NCBI GenBank assembly: GCA_037783545.1
Contig: JBBELK010000024.1
Location: 2,356,001 to 2,420,000 of the forward strand
DNA: 64,000 nucleotides
Reading direction: 5' to 3'
From: Henricia sp. BOLD:AAB3569
Lineage: Eukaryota; Echinodermata; Asteroidea; Spinulosida; Echinasteridae
The position numbers and the translations under genes are program-made. Each line of letters starts with the position of its first letter. The stretch's first letter is position 1. Below, piece by piece: positions 11,160-21,578 of the stretch. The notes beneath the pieces were generated by a model. The model was given only the letters and a program-made list of their open reading frames with translations. It made no database searches and had not been told where the DNA came from.

Positions 11160-11315
11160 GAGTTGTAACGGTGGTTGTCAGGGGCTCTGACGATGTCAGA
11201 CGTCCAGATTGAAGAACAATGGAAATGTCGTATGTGCATCCAGGTTCCAGACCAGTCAATATGACCTGCGGACAAGCATCGGGCTTCAAGGTGATCTCAA
11301 TGGGTTGAGAAGTGC
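11160..11315 (-). CDS. FN3 domain 33 (B-type), second of two exons
   Basis: 156 bases, phase 1-1, donor GTAGGT. TSQPIEITL, two cysteines in PDACPQVILTGLEPGC that flank the E-F region, then TYDISIV and ending TVTT. The acceptor lies at the end of a long T run. Confidence 0.84.
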
Positions 11316-11389
11316 CTGGGAAAAAAAAAACAAATCATGAGGAGGTGAAATTTTGCAGGTTGGTTTTCTGACACGTCTTCAAATCTATA

Positions 11390-11578
11390 ATTCGGTTATG
11401 CGCGTTATATTGGAAATTTGTACAAAGGGTTTTTAAAAAGGCATGCTATTGCACTATTTGTAACCCTTTCTGGGCCCAAGTTATTACTTCAGAACAACTG
11501 AAACTTATTTCTTTTATTTTGACACCAGACAAAGGTATTTTCTGAAAAATATGGTCTGTGTTGCCAAAACGCTGAAGC
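11390..11578 (+). repeat. Single arm of the 10496 fold-back family
   Basis: GGAAATTTGTACAAAGGG through TATGGTCTGTGTTGCCAAAA matches the right arm of 10496-10925 with scattered differences. Confidence 0.65.
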
Positions 11579-11699
11579 AGATGCGCGTGTGGTAGTTGAG
11601 TTGGATTCCGTCATTGTGATGTGAGGGATGTCAGGGACTTAAGTATTTTGTTATATTCTCAGGCGGTCAGATGTTCTCCAATTAAATGATAATGATCTC

Positions 11700-11890
11700 T
11701 TTGGGCGTTATATAAAACAATCAATTAATGTTTTTCATTCGTTCAATGGAACAAATATTTTCATTCGTTGAAAGATGGAATTATTCCATTCATCTCGGCT
11801 CCGCCTCATTGAATGGAACATTCCATCTTTCAACTCATGAAAATATTTGTACCATTGAACTCATAAAAATTCATTATTTGTATATTAACT
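11700..11890. mobile_element. Hairpin MITE (GGAATATTTTCATT family), copy 1
   Basis: The centre is a hairpin in which GAAAGATGGAAT is mirrored by GGAACATTCCATCTTTCA, and ATTTTCAT flanks it on both sides. Related copies lie at 51655-51800 and around the insertion at 56442-60210. Confidence 0.6.
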
Positions 11891-12090
11891 TTGCCATTTC
11901 TTCACCACTTGTTTTATTTTAATCACAATTTCTTTTATATCCTCTTCAATCACATTTTTGAAAGTGATTTCTTTTTCTGTCCAAATTTCTGTGACTGAAG
12001 GGGATATATATGGTACGCCAAATGTGTAGTAACTGTCATAAACAGAATAGAAAATAAATTTTGAAAAATGGGGGAAATGACAAAATGTAC

Positions 12091-12225
12091 CTGCTCCAGC
12101 GCCCGAGGTCGCAGGTGTTACAGTCGCCACAAGGTTGTCATAAACTCCAGGAGATGATGGTCTTAGGTCCAGGACAATTTGACTTTGTTGTCGAATAGTC
12201 TGCCGTATGGTTGGAGCCACAGGTG
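12091..12225 (-). CDS. FN3 domain 33 (B-type), first of two exons
   Basis: 135 bases, phase 1-1, donor GTACAT. PVAPTIRQT, with leucine in place of the B-strand tryptophan (IVLDLRPSSPGVY). It ends SGAGA plus a split codon and joins 11160-11315. This is the only intradomain intron in phase 1. Confidence 0.8.
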
Positions 12226-12550
12226 CTGAAATCAACAGAGTATATAAAGTTAAGATAGTAGATTAGGACATTAGAAATTAAACATGACGATCACGGGGGG
12301 GATGCAAACTATAATGTGCAATTTTAAACCAAATTAAAGATTTAAAACCATTTATTTGTGCCATTGTAAAATACTCCTCAGACTTTAGTAAATGCGAATA
12401 AATTCATCAATTCTTCTGCAGGAACAATGTCCGTTTTTTTTACAGGATTAGTCCAAGAGCTCTTAGATAAATCAGAATTAATTAACAACAAAGAAATTAG
12501 GATAATTGTGTTTATAAATAGTTTTATAAATATTTTTACCAATGCTTAGA

Positions 12551-12698
12551 ATAGACCGTATCGAATAGCCCCCATTTCGTGGCGCAGTTTCTTTGTTCCT
12601 TGAGGACATGCATGGTTGCACATAGTGTGCTTCCATTGTTGAACGGTTTAAGTAACAAAAGGTACCCCACGAAATGGCGGCTATTCGATACGGTCTAT
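12551..12698. mobile_element. MITE ATAGACCGTATCGAATAG, copy 1
   Basis: 148 bp with inverted ends ATAGACCGTATCGAATAG and a further inner match (CATTTCGTGG). A second copy in reverse orientation lies at 54846-54995. Confidence 0.7.
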
Positions 12699-12992
12699 AG
12701 AAACATCATTCATATTATACCTTTTTTTTAAAGAAATCTTTATGATTGACTTTTTTGGGGGGGTGGGGGGACGGTCTTAAAAGGTCTTGGTAAAACCTTT
12801 CCGAGAATTTTAGAACAAAATATCAATTGTTACTGCTGAAAGAACAGTGTGGATACTGGCCAGCCTTTTTCTGAGTGTAATGCATTGAAAGCAAATTTTA
12901 GAAAGGTCTTGGGAGGATCTCAGAAAGGTTTGAACGTCATTAGTAGTTTTTTACAGTAACCACTTATATTGACTTCGGCATTAGAAAGTCAG

Positions 12993-13319
12993 TTAAAGGC
13001 CCATTGTATCATTTGCAATCACCCATTTTTGTTTATCATGAATTGACAAGAAAAACCTTACTCAAAGTGTTGATAGCGTTGGTAACAAACACCACATGAA
13101 TTTATTTTCATCCAAAATAGTATTTCATGCTGGAAATTGACAACCGAAGGTGGTTTTCTAAAATAGTCCCATGCATCTATATCTATAGATTTTTAAGGTT
13201 TTCTGAAGCATTGATGCATCTAAGTAGCTAACATTTATTCAGGCTAGTTTACATTCTTCCTTAGATATTCCACGAATCTGTAAAATGTTTTATCTTGCAA
13301 ATGAAACATAGGCCTTTAA
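12993..13319. mobile_element. TTAA-flanked MITE (family 2), copy 1
   Basis: 327 bp between TTAA sites. The left end TTAAAGGCCCATTGTATCAT and the right end ATACATAGGCCTTTAA-like sequence are inverted. Relatives: 19235-19571, 52743-54509 (interrupted) and part of 63255-63450. Confidence 0.7.
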
Positions 13320-13501
13320 AGGCCCACTGTATCATTTGCAATGACAAATGTGTGTGGTGGTTCACACAAGCTCAATATGTGCCTGTCAGTTGAGTATAGA
13401 CTTTAATACGGTCTCATTGAGTTAAAAATAGGTAAAATGAAAATAGGTGAAAAAAAACGAATCTAAAAATAGCCGAAAATGAATTCAAAGATGTTACTTA
13501 C

Positions 13502-13756
13502 GCATAATGTACGTAGCCGTAGAAATGAGCTGCCTATTCAGAGCAGCAGTCAAGGCAGCGTATATTGAGATGATGTAATGACGTCCCGGAATCAGATCGA
13601 TGAGCTGAATACTCCTGCCCAAGATTGATAACGCGGTACCATCAGACGGAGTGTACTCAACTTCATATTGGACAAAGTTGATACCGGGAGTGTGTGAGGG
13701 CCACGTCACTTGAAGGTTGCGGTTGCTTATTCTGTTGAATAGCAGAATGCTGTTGT
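13502..13756 (-). CDS. FN3 domain 32 (A-type) exon
   Basis: 85 codons, phase 1-1, donor GTAAGT. NSILLFNRIS, VTWPSHTPGINFVQY, corner LIPGRHYII, ending ATYIM instead of the usual R-T. It is immediately preceded (upstream) by a 16-bp tandem repeat in the intron. Confidence 0.87.
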
Positions 13757-13797
13757 CTGCGAATGAAATAAAGAACAGGATGTAAGAGAAAATCAAT

Positions 13798-13935
13798 CAA
13801 ATAAAAAATCAATCAATTCAAAAATCAATCAATTCGAAAATCTATCAATCCAAAAATCAATCAATCCAAAAATCAATCAATCCAAAAATCAATCAATTCA
13901 AAAATCAATCAATTCAAAAATCAATAAATACAGTA
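13798..13935 (+). repeat. 16-bp tandem repeat
   Basis: About eight units of AAAAATCAATCAATTC, with T/C and A/G variants. Confidence 0.85.
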
Positions 13936-14066
13936 TTGTATTTTTAAGTCGTTTACGAGCCCCTACTGGCTTATACAGTCGGTACTCATCTAGGAGCACT
14001 GCTACTTCTCCTGGATGGGATGCCAGTCCATCACAGGTTTACCCCATCGCAGGTCTTACCCTAACC

Positions 14067-14287
14067 CAGCGGCGGCACCAGACCTGTTAATCTGGGGGGG
14101 CAAGAGGGGGGGCAAACTTAAATTTAGGGGGGCAAAAAAATATATATAATGTAATTTTGTACTGCAGAAAACTCAATTTCCGCCATCGGGAAAAAAACTG
14201 GGGGGGCAAACGGGGGGGCAAAACAAAAAACTGGGGGGCATTTGCGCCCCCGTGCCCCCCCCCCCCCCCCCCGTAGCGCCGCCGCTG
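14067..14287. mobile_element. hAT MITE with 8-bp target duplication
   Basis: Ends CAGCGGCGGC and GCCGCCGCTG. CCCTAACC stands on both sides (14059-14066 and 14288-14295), the 8-bp duplication typical of hAT. The inside is rich in GGGGGGGCAAA. It is inserted in an older repeat containing GGATGGGATGCCAGTCCATC. Confidence 0.85.
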
Positions 14288-14356
14288 CCCTAACCGTATT
14301 TGCTGGTACCCATTTATGTCAAGTCGGTACACTACCCTAATGAACAGATCAAAATA

Positions 14357-14858
14357 CAGTGAAACCTGCTCTTCAGGCCACCTCTATAAAGAGGCCACCT
14401 CTATAAAGAGGCCACCTGTCTAAAGTGGCCAAACTTGTTCGGTCCCAAACAAGATTGTACACAAACATATGGAGGTGGAACCTTGATATTAGGGCCCCTC
14501 TCTAACGCGGCCAGTGGCCAGGGCACTAGGATTTCTGTGTGTACAATCCGATGGCAGTTGAACCTGGATAATCTGGCCACACACAATAAATTGCCTCAAT
14601 AAATCAAGCTACTCTGGGAAATTTTATGAGGAGCTTTAACAAAATATCAAAAACTAAACAATTTTCAACTTTTTAATGAGGAAACCTTTCATACACTTCA
14701 CTTTTAGCTGTTTTTCAACTATAGACATGCACTGTGGTATTTTTTTAATGTTTGGATATTCCTGCATGTGTACGCTAAACCTCTATATAAGGGCCACCTG
14801 CTTATTCTGGCCACATTTTGTGGGTCCCTTGGGTGGCCACTACAGACAAGTTTCACTG
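14357..14858. mobile_element. mariner/pogo-like MITE with TA duplication
   Basis: CAGTGAAACCTG at the left and AAGTTTCACTG at the right lie between TA dinucleotides (14355-14356, 14859-14860). GGCCACCT-type subterminal repeats occur on both sides. No transposase ORF is left. Confidence 0.65.
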
Positions 14859-14948
14859 TATTAGTATAATTTATATTCTTAAAATAATTAGTGCCGAAGG
14901 ATTTCAAAACAGCTTAGTACTCTGCCCAAACATTGATGGATGATTTAC

Positions 14949-15224
14949 CTGTTCGGATAACGGCTTCAGATGGCATGCTTCTAACGTCAGTACCAACCAC
15001 TGTGTACACACGAACGGTGTAATTAGTCCCTGGTGTCAACTCGTCAATCCTAGAGCGAATTTGTCCCCTCGGTAAAGTTTCAAACAGCTCTTCAGGGTTT
15101 GATCCAGTGAAGAAGACAACTTGATACCTGAAGGCACCCGAGTTACCGACGGCCGAGCCCCATTGGAAGGCAATCAGGGTTTGTGTGGTGGCAACTTCGG
15201 TGACCGTTCCTGGTGCATTTGGCC
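14949..15224 (-). CDS. FN3 domain 31 (B-type) exon
   Basis: 92 codons, phase 1-1, donor GTAAAT. PNAPGTVTEVA, FQWGSAVGNSGAF, corner LTPGTNYTV, ending VIRT. Confidence 0.89.
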
Positions 15225-15289
15225 CTACAAATAGGAGTAAAAATAAAATGAATAGGCTGCTCATCAGCAATAACTATAAATTATTTTAC

Positions 15290-15380
15290 AAGTATCAATT
15301 ACCTAGCCCCACAGTATATGACAAGTCTGTTTACACCACACGTACAAACCCGAGAAACTCATCAATCTGCCGAAAATGCG
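15290..15380 (+). repeat. Small LINE fragment related to 4820-5703
   Basis: CCCCACAGTATATGACAAG through CTCATCAATCTGCCGAAAA parallels positions 5072-5145. It is cut by the MITE that starts at 15387. Confidence 0.6.
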
Positions 15381-15386
15381 CCCCTT

Positions 15387-15567
15387 AAGCCCGGTTCATA
15401 CTTCACGCGAAAGCGAATCCCACGTCAATCTGACGTCCAATATTTCGCGGCGAACATTCGCGCAAGTTGAAACTTGTTCAACTTGCGCGAATTCGCTGCG
15501 CGAAACATTCCCTGTGACGTCAAATTCGCATTCGCGTTCGCTTTCGCGTGAAGTATGAACCGGGCTT
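15387..15567. mobile_element. MITE AAGCCCGGTTCATACTTCAC
   Basis: 181 bp with inverted ends AAGCCCGGTTCATACTTCAC and its complement. The centre (TTGAAACTTGTTCAA) is itself palindromic. It inserts into the LINE fragment at 15290-15380. Confidence 0.7.
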
Positions 15568-15667
15568 TACTGTGGAAAGACCCAAATATGAACTGTTATG
15601 AAATTGCACCCCATTTCTGTGGATAAACATATAAAAGAAATTTGTTCTCGTGTCAGCTAATACTTAC

Positions 15668-15925
15668 TTGTATACTGCAGTGCTTCCGTGGTTGGCAATG
15701 CAGTTCCCTGAATCCGCACGGTGATTTGGTACTCTACCCCAGGCATGAGTGAGGTGATTGTAGTACTAGTGGTGCTTAGGGAAACAGAGCGGGCCTGAAT
15801 CTGCCCTCCTTGGGCTGGTACAGCACTGATGATGAACCCAGAGCCTGTAGGACTGGCTCCCCAGGAAATGGTGATGCTTGTTGTGTCATAGTCTTCTATA
15901 GTGATTTCCCCTGGTGGAGCCGCGG
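15668..15925 (-). CDS. FN3 domain 30 (A-type) exon
   Basis: 86 codons, phase 1-1, donor GTAAGT. AAPPGEITIEDY, ISWGASPTGSGF, corner LMPGVEYQI, ending LQYT plus split codon. The exon is open throughout in this frame. Confidence 0.89.
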
Positions 15926-16207
15926 CTGTGAACAGTTTAAAGATAGACTACATGATTGGTAAAATGTTACAAATGGCATTACTTCCACTCGTAATTAAAA
16001 GTCTATGGCAAGAAAAACGCCTTGTAGGAATTTCAGCCACATAGATACAGTAATACTTCAGAAAACCTGAAAAATACATGCATGTTTTTTGTGTGATTGA
16101 TGAAGGGTAAAAAAGTTTATTATTATTATTATTATTATTTATTTCTGGTATTCATACCAAGGATTTCTCAATAGTGCTCATTGCACTGTCACTCGCAAGC
16201 GTGAAGA

Positions 16208-16440
16208 AACCCATGAAGAATTCAAATTAGAAACGACCAGAGACACCGGGGAATATCCCCTTGCTCTTTACGAAAGAATGCTCTGGGATCTTTAGAGTGC
16301 GTTACCATTACCTAACACACTGGACCAACGGCTTTTCATCCCTTCCGAAGGATGGAGCAAGTGTGGTTGAGTGCCTTGCCCAAGGGCACAGGTACCGCAG
16401 CCGGATTCTCCCACAGAAGCACCCAGCCCCCACCCACCCC
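16208..16440 (-). mobile_element. SINE fragment, minus orientation
   Basis: It matches 1872-2130 (GAGACACCGGGGAAT, AACACACTGGACCAACGG, CCTTCCGAAGGA, GCCTTGCCCAAGGGCACA). The tRNA head is largely missing. A TTA microsatellite stands just before it at 16119-16140. Confidence 0.55.
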
Positions 16441-16784
16441 CCATGACGAGAACCCTAGCTACGCTGCTGGTAAACACATTCATTTAAAACACAAATACCT
16501 TGGACACTTTACTCACGCCTATAGTGTATCCGACAAACATCTAGTGAGCCAGCCCTCTTGTGGTTATCTCACTGTTACTGTGCTGTATGTTTATTATAAC
16601 ATCATGTAAACACATTGGAGATACACCACAGTTTTTGTTCACTGGATTAATCTACTGGCAGAGAACATGTCACATGGGTGGTTTTAATAGACAATACTTA
16701 GGCCCAGCTGGTTTTAATAAAGGCTTAGCGTATTATGCACAATGAAGGTTTCATCAATGTATGAACGAAACACCGTAGACAAAC

Positions 16785-17036
16785 CTGTAGAAGCAGTTAA
16801 TAACTGTGGTTGACTTCGCTGGTTCCCACTGATTGTTACCACAGAGATGGTGTATTCGGTAGCCGGTTCAAGACCTGTTAGACTAGCCTCAAGGTTATTG
16901 TGGGAGATGCTTCCATCTTGTGGAGTGTAGGTTACTTCAAAGGAGCCCCACACTGTTCCTTCAGGTGTACACCAGGTGAAGTCTAGTCTGTGTGCTGTGC
17001 TTAGCTTCAGGGAGATGTCACATGTCGGCAGTGGTA
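16785..17036 (-). CDS. FN3 domain 29 (B-type) exon
   Basis: 84 codons, short for a B-type. Phase 1-1, donor GTTTGT. PLPTCDISLKL, FTWCTPEGTVWGSF, corner LEPATEYTI, ending TAST. Two cysteines, one in the A strand and one directly after the B-strand tryptophan, could bond across the sheet (inference). Domain 38 has the same pair. Confidence 0.87.
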
Positions 17037-17109
17037 CTACCAAAATGGACAAGCATTAACAAAATATGAATTAAAAAATGGAATTTATACAGTAATTAAC
17101 ATTACATAG

Positions 17110-17450
17110 GTGCATGTGTAGTCTACTGGGTACACAGCCGTGCTCGTAATCAAGGGGTTATGGGATCGAGCCCCACTTGTGCCAACATGTTTGTGTCCGT
17201 GGGCAAGACACTTAGTCTCAATTGCCTCGTCAACCCAAGCGATATTTGGGGAGCTGTTAGGGGAATGCCACAATCTAAGCGCCTTGGCCAGGTAGCCACC
17301 TAGATGAAGCGAAATGGTTCTGGTGATTCCCTGAATCAATTGATTCCCTGAATCAATAATGGCAACATCGCCAGAAGTACCCTGTAGGGTGGACATATGT
17401 GCGTTATACAAGAGTCCACCATTATTATTATTATTATTATTACATGTAAC
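17110..17450 (+). mobile_element. SINE with TTA-repeat tail
   Basis: B-box-like GGGATCGAGCCCC near 17162, the core GTCCGTGGGCAAGACACTTAG and a final run of TTA at about 17422-17445. It includes a 14-base direct repeat (TGATTCCCTGAATC). Confidence 0.55.
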
Positions 17451-17713
17451 GTCAGTTACCGTTAAAATGGCCTTATGACGGACCCATCAAGCTACATATA
17501 GTTTGTCATTCTTTGACACTGCATATCCTGAATTCTATAACATGCTACATGTAGCTCACTATATCATTATAAGAGCATCTTCATGATGACTGATGTTACA
17601 TGTTATGTTAGTTACTGTGAAAATGCACAGACATTTGGTAAACGGGTTATTCTAAAGATCGAGTTGAGACACAAAGTATGACATTTCTTCATTTCCACAA
17701 AATGATCAGTAAT

Positions 17714-18432
17714 GCCTGTATTACATTTGGCCTGCGATTAGTGTACGGAGCCCGTATCCTGCCCGTATCCCCTTTTCCGTGCAGCCTCTGTGCGGAGGCA
17801 GGAGGCGGCCGTGAGATTTTCGTACGGATTCACGGGCTCCGCAGCCTTTACGATTTTGTTTCGCGAGAAGTTAAACAAATTTGAAAAAATCGTAAGCCCG
17901 TAGCCCGTATACATGTCGTAGGTGGCATTGCACAATTCCCGCACGGGCATCGCCCGGCGCCCTCGCACTGATTGTGCAGCAAACGTACGATTTTTCGGTG
18001 AACATGGGGGCCCAAAAAATCGTACAGAGATTGTAGACTCATGGGGCATTCGCACGGCCATTGCACAGCTATCGCAAGGTTGCTGCTCGCTGCCCGTGCA
18101 GTATCCGTGATATTGAGCAGTCATCCCGCGGCAACCCCACAGCTCCCGCACCATGGCCGTGCAGCCGCCTTGAGACGGGCTCCGTACGATTTCCGTGCGG
18201 AGGCTGCGGAGACTGCACGGCTACTGCATTCAAATTGCACGATTTCCGTACAATCTCCGAGCAGCCTCTGTACGGATTTGCCCCGGCCTGCCCCCGAGGG
18301 CCAATACAATAAATGGCACGATGCTCGTAGATAATGTAAACACAAACATCGTAGCCCGTAGCCTCCTACGATGTCTACGAAAAATCGTAGACTAATTTAT
18401 CGTACGGCGCCCGGGGCAAATGTAATCCAGGC
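17714..18432. mobile_element. GC-rich non-autonomous element with clustered CGTACG/CGTAG motifs
   Basis: The ends GCCTGTATTACATTTGGCC and GGCAAATGTAATCCAGGC are inverted with one or two mismatches. The 719-bp inside is much richer in GC than its surroundings and filled with variants of CGTACGATTTT, CCCGTAG and CCGTGCAG in both orientations. Several open frames exist in it, but none looks like a protein family. Confidence 0.6.
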
Positions 18433-18743
18433 ATAAGGCAATGAGTCATAATTTGTACAATGATGTTGTGGCTTACACTGTTTGGGTGTAATTTCAGCCC
18501 ATAGTTCTAAACTAAACAATCCTTTTTAAATTTTAATTTAGAAAATCCTAACTTGAATATTCCGTGTGGTTCAAGAAAATATGTTGAAAACCATCAAATG
18601 TCACACCTGAATTTGCACAGAAGAGCCATACGCATCCTTCCAGATAGACATGTATGCTATACGCACAAAGTACTCAAGGAAAAAACGTGCTGTTGCTTTT
18701 CAACATTTATATCTTTTTTATTTTTAGGATAGACAAAACCAAC

Positions 18744-18983
18744 CTGTATTTGTGGTGACGAAGGACGCTTCGCCAAATCTATAGATCAAACTGATGATGA
18801 CTTCCCTTCCAGGCATGAGTCTGGAAACGGTTCCCGAGTCTCTGTCATTGGCAGTTCGAGCACCTGGTAATGATAATCCCAAATCATATGAAGAGCCAGT
18901 TGTTGAAGGTCGAGGTACCCAGGCTACCGATACTACGGTGGTGTCAACGGAGACTATGTAGATAACCTCTTGCCCGGAGGAAA
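18744..18983 (-). CDS. FN3 domain 28 (A-type) exon
   Basis: 80 codons, the shortest domain. Phase 1-1, donor GTTGGT. SSGQEVIYIVS, VAWVPRPSTTGSSY, LMPGREVII with the corner tyrosine replaced by valine, ending TTNT. The unusual donor and missing tyrosine make it the most divergent A domain. Confidence 0.83.
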
Positions 18984-19234
18984 CTGTTGGTAATAAAATA
19001 CATGTATAGAGAAAAATCAGGGGCCTGGAATTGTTTGTTTGTTTTTTTTTGGTTTATTTTACGAAAAGTGGTACGGTCAAGACCGTAGTGACTGTACAGC
19101 TTTCGACGGCCTTGAAAATTTGATGATGCAGTATTATTACAGTAAATAATAGGGATAGTTTAGGATATATAGTTACTCTATAAGTACATAAATAGTTTTT
19201 TGACACAGTCCATTAATATAGTTTTATAAGGCTG

Positions 19235-19571
19235 TTAAAGGGTCATTGCATCACCTGTATTGATTACATCAAAGTATTGATAGCAAGGTAACAAACATGA
19301 CATGGGTTTCTTTGTCCAAAATTGTACTTGTACTTTTTGTACGAAATTAACAACTGAAAGTTGTTTAAATGTGCACACACATTCTTTTTTTAACATTCAC
19401 TTAACAAAACTACACATGGATTTTAAAGGTTTTCTGTAGCATTGATGCATCTGTGTAGCTGAAATGTCTTTCTAGTTTACCAACATTCTTCTTCAGATAC
19501 AAATACGTGAAGCCCTTATTCCAAAAATCCGCAAAAAGGTTTCATCTTGTAAATGATATTTGGACCTTTAA
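19235..19571. mobile_element. TTAA-flanked MITE (family 2), copy 2
   Basis: TTAAAGGGTCATTGCATCAC at the left and TGATATTTGGACCTTTAA at the right, with the shared inside (GGTTTTCTGTAGCATTGATG). It lies next to the domain 27 donor. Confidence 0.65.
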
Positions 19572-19589
19572 ATTAGAGATTGCTCTTAC

Positions 19590-19865
19590 GTGTTGTGGTT
19601 ATTGACTGCTCTCGTCTACTTCTTGCACTGTCATAGAGTGCCCACAATTGTACTCGATAGCTGGTACCCGATATCAGGCCATCAACTACATACTCTTTGG
19701 CATCTCTGGGCAGCGGAACCAGCTTAATTTCAACATAGGGAGTGTTGTCTAGGCCGTAACCCAGCTGGTAGCTTTGGTATCTGCCATTGGCCGGAGGGTC
19801 CCATGTGACCTTGAATGAGGTAATTGTCTCCTCTGAGATGGCAGGATTTCGTACTGGCTGGGGAT
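19590..19865 (-). CDS. FN3 domain 27 (B-type) exon
   Basis: 92 codons, phase 1-1, donor GTAAGA. PQPVRNPAISEE, VTWDPPANGRYQSY, LISGTSYRV, ending ITTT. A TTAA-ended MITE finishes only 18 bases downstream of the donor. Confidence 0.89.
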
Positions 19866-20165
19866 CTGAAAACACAGTCAAATAAGAGTCCATAGAAAAA
19901 ATTACAATAAAATTTGCAACTTTCAGTTTTTTGGGCCAAAGTTAAAAATCATGTTACCTCCAGCCCCTCCCTCAAAAAAGCAAGCACATTGTCAAATGCA
20001 GCTTTAAAAGTGAACTCCAAAATTTACAATTTTATGACAGGAAAAGAATGGTCTGGTGATGCATTCAATAAAGTGTTTTGTTTGAAAAAGTTGTGGTTGA
20101 AGTTATGCACACAGGGAAAATTTTAAACTTTTCTTCTACAATAAGCACGGGTTTTCAGCTAACGC

Positions 20166-20746
20166 TTAAAGGGCCCCTTATTTAGGATTTTTATCAATGA
20201 AATCTATGCTTTAAAACCACTCTACTCAGTTAAAGTCATAAAAATCCTATTTGGAGCTTGCTTTGGGGGTTAAAACGAAGGTTTTTAGTTTTTATGCTAA
20301 TGAAAATATGCATATTCATGACCAAGGTCACTATGTCACAAGAGGCACAGACAGGAAAATCACATACAATTGTGCACAAACGATTCCACTTTTTTCTCAA
20401 TTTTCCTGAAACTTTTGTAATCCATGGCTGTTTGAGTTTGATTTACATGTTGCCTGCTGTAAGCCATGATAAAACTGGGGGTAGAAACTGCAGCAATTTG
20501 CCACAAGTCCAACTTGAAGTCTTATGTTTTTTCTTAACTTTTCCCTTCTGTCTTCCTTATGTGATGCACTCAAAACAGCGCCCTCTGTCTGTGATTTATT
20601 GCAATGAAATCTTCAAAGTTGCAAAAGGCTACTTTTTATTGATTTTACATCCAAACGAACAATAGTATGTCTTGCTGAACAAGTAATCCATCATTATGAA
20701 GCAAAGCTTAGGCACAAAGTTATTTTGGATGTCACAGGCCCTTTAA
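20166..20746. mobile_element. TTAA-flanked MITE (family 3)
   Basis: 581 bp between TTAAAGGGCCCC and GGCCCTTTAA. One 135-aa ORF crosses it, but it has no recognisable similarity and looks like chance. Confidence 0.6.
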
Positions 20747-20861
20747 GCAGCCCCAGGTAAAACAAGTATTCCGCCATCCACATTTCTTATTTTATGGGGT
20801 CTAAGTAATTCTAATAATGGGGTATATGATAGGATTGACAATTAGACATGAATTTAGAAAC

Positions 20862-20962
20862 ACAAGAAAATTGCAATGCCCTGACTGGGATTCGAACCCC
20901 GTTCCCTGGCAAACATGGCCAACTGCTCTACCAACTGAGCTATCTGGGCATCCCGTCGGAGC
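20862..20962 (-). mobile_element. tRNA-like SINE, minus orientation
   Basis: The minus strand carries TAGCTCAGTTGGTAGAGCAG and GGGGTTCGAATCCC. The anticodon loop lacks the usual U33 and the D-to-T spacing is long, so it is a SINE head and not a working tRNA gene. Its inverted partner lies at 21172-21275. Confidence 0.6.
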
Positions 20963-21171
20963 ATCACAACAATCTCCTGCTTGCCACGAGATTGGCACGT
21001 GCTTGCCACGAGGGTTGGTATGGATTTCCCCCCCCCCCCCCCCTCCCATGGAGGTAAAACCTCTCTTCACGATAGGCCATCAGTGTAGCTAAATTGATCG
21101 GCATTGATTTGCCCCACTGCATTGTTGGAATAAAGAGTGGCAAGCCTGAGATTTTTGTGATGCTCCGATGG

Positions 21172-21275
21172 GATGCTCAGATAGCTCAGTTGGTAGAGCA
21201 GTTGGCCATGTATGCCAAGGATCTGGGTTTAAATCCCAGTCGGGGCATTGCAATTTTCTTGTGTTTCTAAATTCA
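21172..21275 (+). mobile_element. tRNA-like SINE, plus orientation
   Basis: TAGCTCAGTTGGTAGAGCAG, GGGTTTAAATCCC and the tail TTTTCTTGTGTTTCTAAATT. The same tail stands at the far side of 20862, so the two form an inverted pair about 200 bp apart. Confidence 0.6.
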
Positions 21276-21308
21276 TCTCTAATTCTAATAAGTTTCTTGA
21301 ACACTCAC

Positions 21309-21578
21309 TTGTCCTTATAATTACAGAATTCTGGAATGTCTCAGTTCCTCCTTGCCTAACTTGGTAGAGTCTGATCCGATACAGAGTAGCGGGCTCTAGA
21401 CCACCTATGTTGTCGCTGTATGATCGGTCACTTCTCACTGGTATCGGCCGGGAACCAATTGGGTTTTGGCCTTCTGGTCCCCAGCTCAGTCGGTAACCAG
21501 TGATACTGAGTGAACTGGTGTCGCTCCAACTGATGTAGATATAGGTATCATCTGGTTGTACGATAAACCTCACAGGAC
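21309..21578 (-). CDS. FN3 domain 26 (A-type) exon
   Basis: 90 codons, phase 1-1, donor GTGAGT. PVRFIVQPDD, ISWSDTSSLSITGY, corner LEPATLYRI, ending IIRT. A tRNA-like SINE lies about 50 bases downstream of the donor. Confidence 0.89.

Noticed and set aside
17678..18395. Several overlapping ORFs of 60-138 residues
   Set aside because: They come from the low stop density of a GC-rich mobile element. Their sequences show no domain.
20258..20665. 135-residue ORF on the plus strand
   Set aside because: It lies within a TTAA-flanked MITE, is antisense to the gene and has no recognisable motif.
21172..21275. True tRNA gene
   Set aside because: A and B boxes are present, but the anticodon arm does not fold with U33, and a shared SINE tail follows. 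The same holds for 20862, 10150 and 9430.
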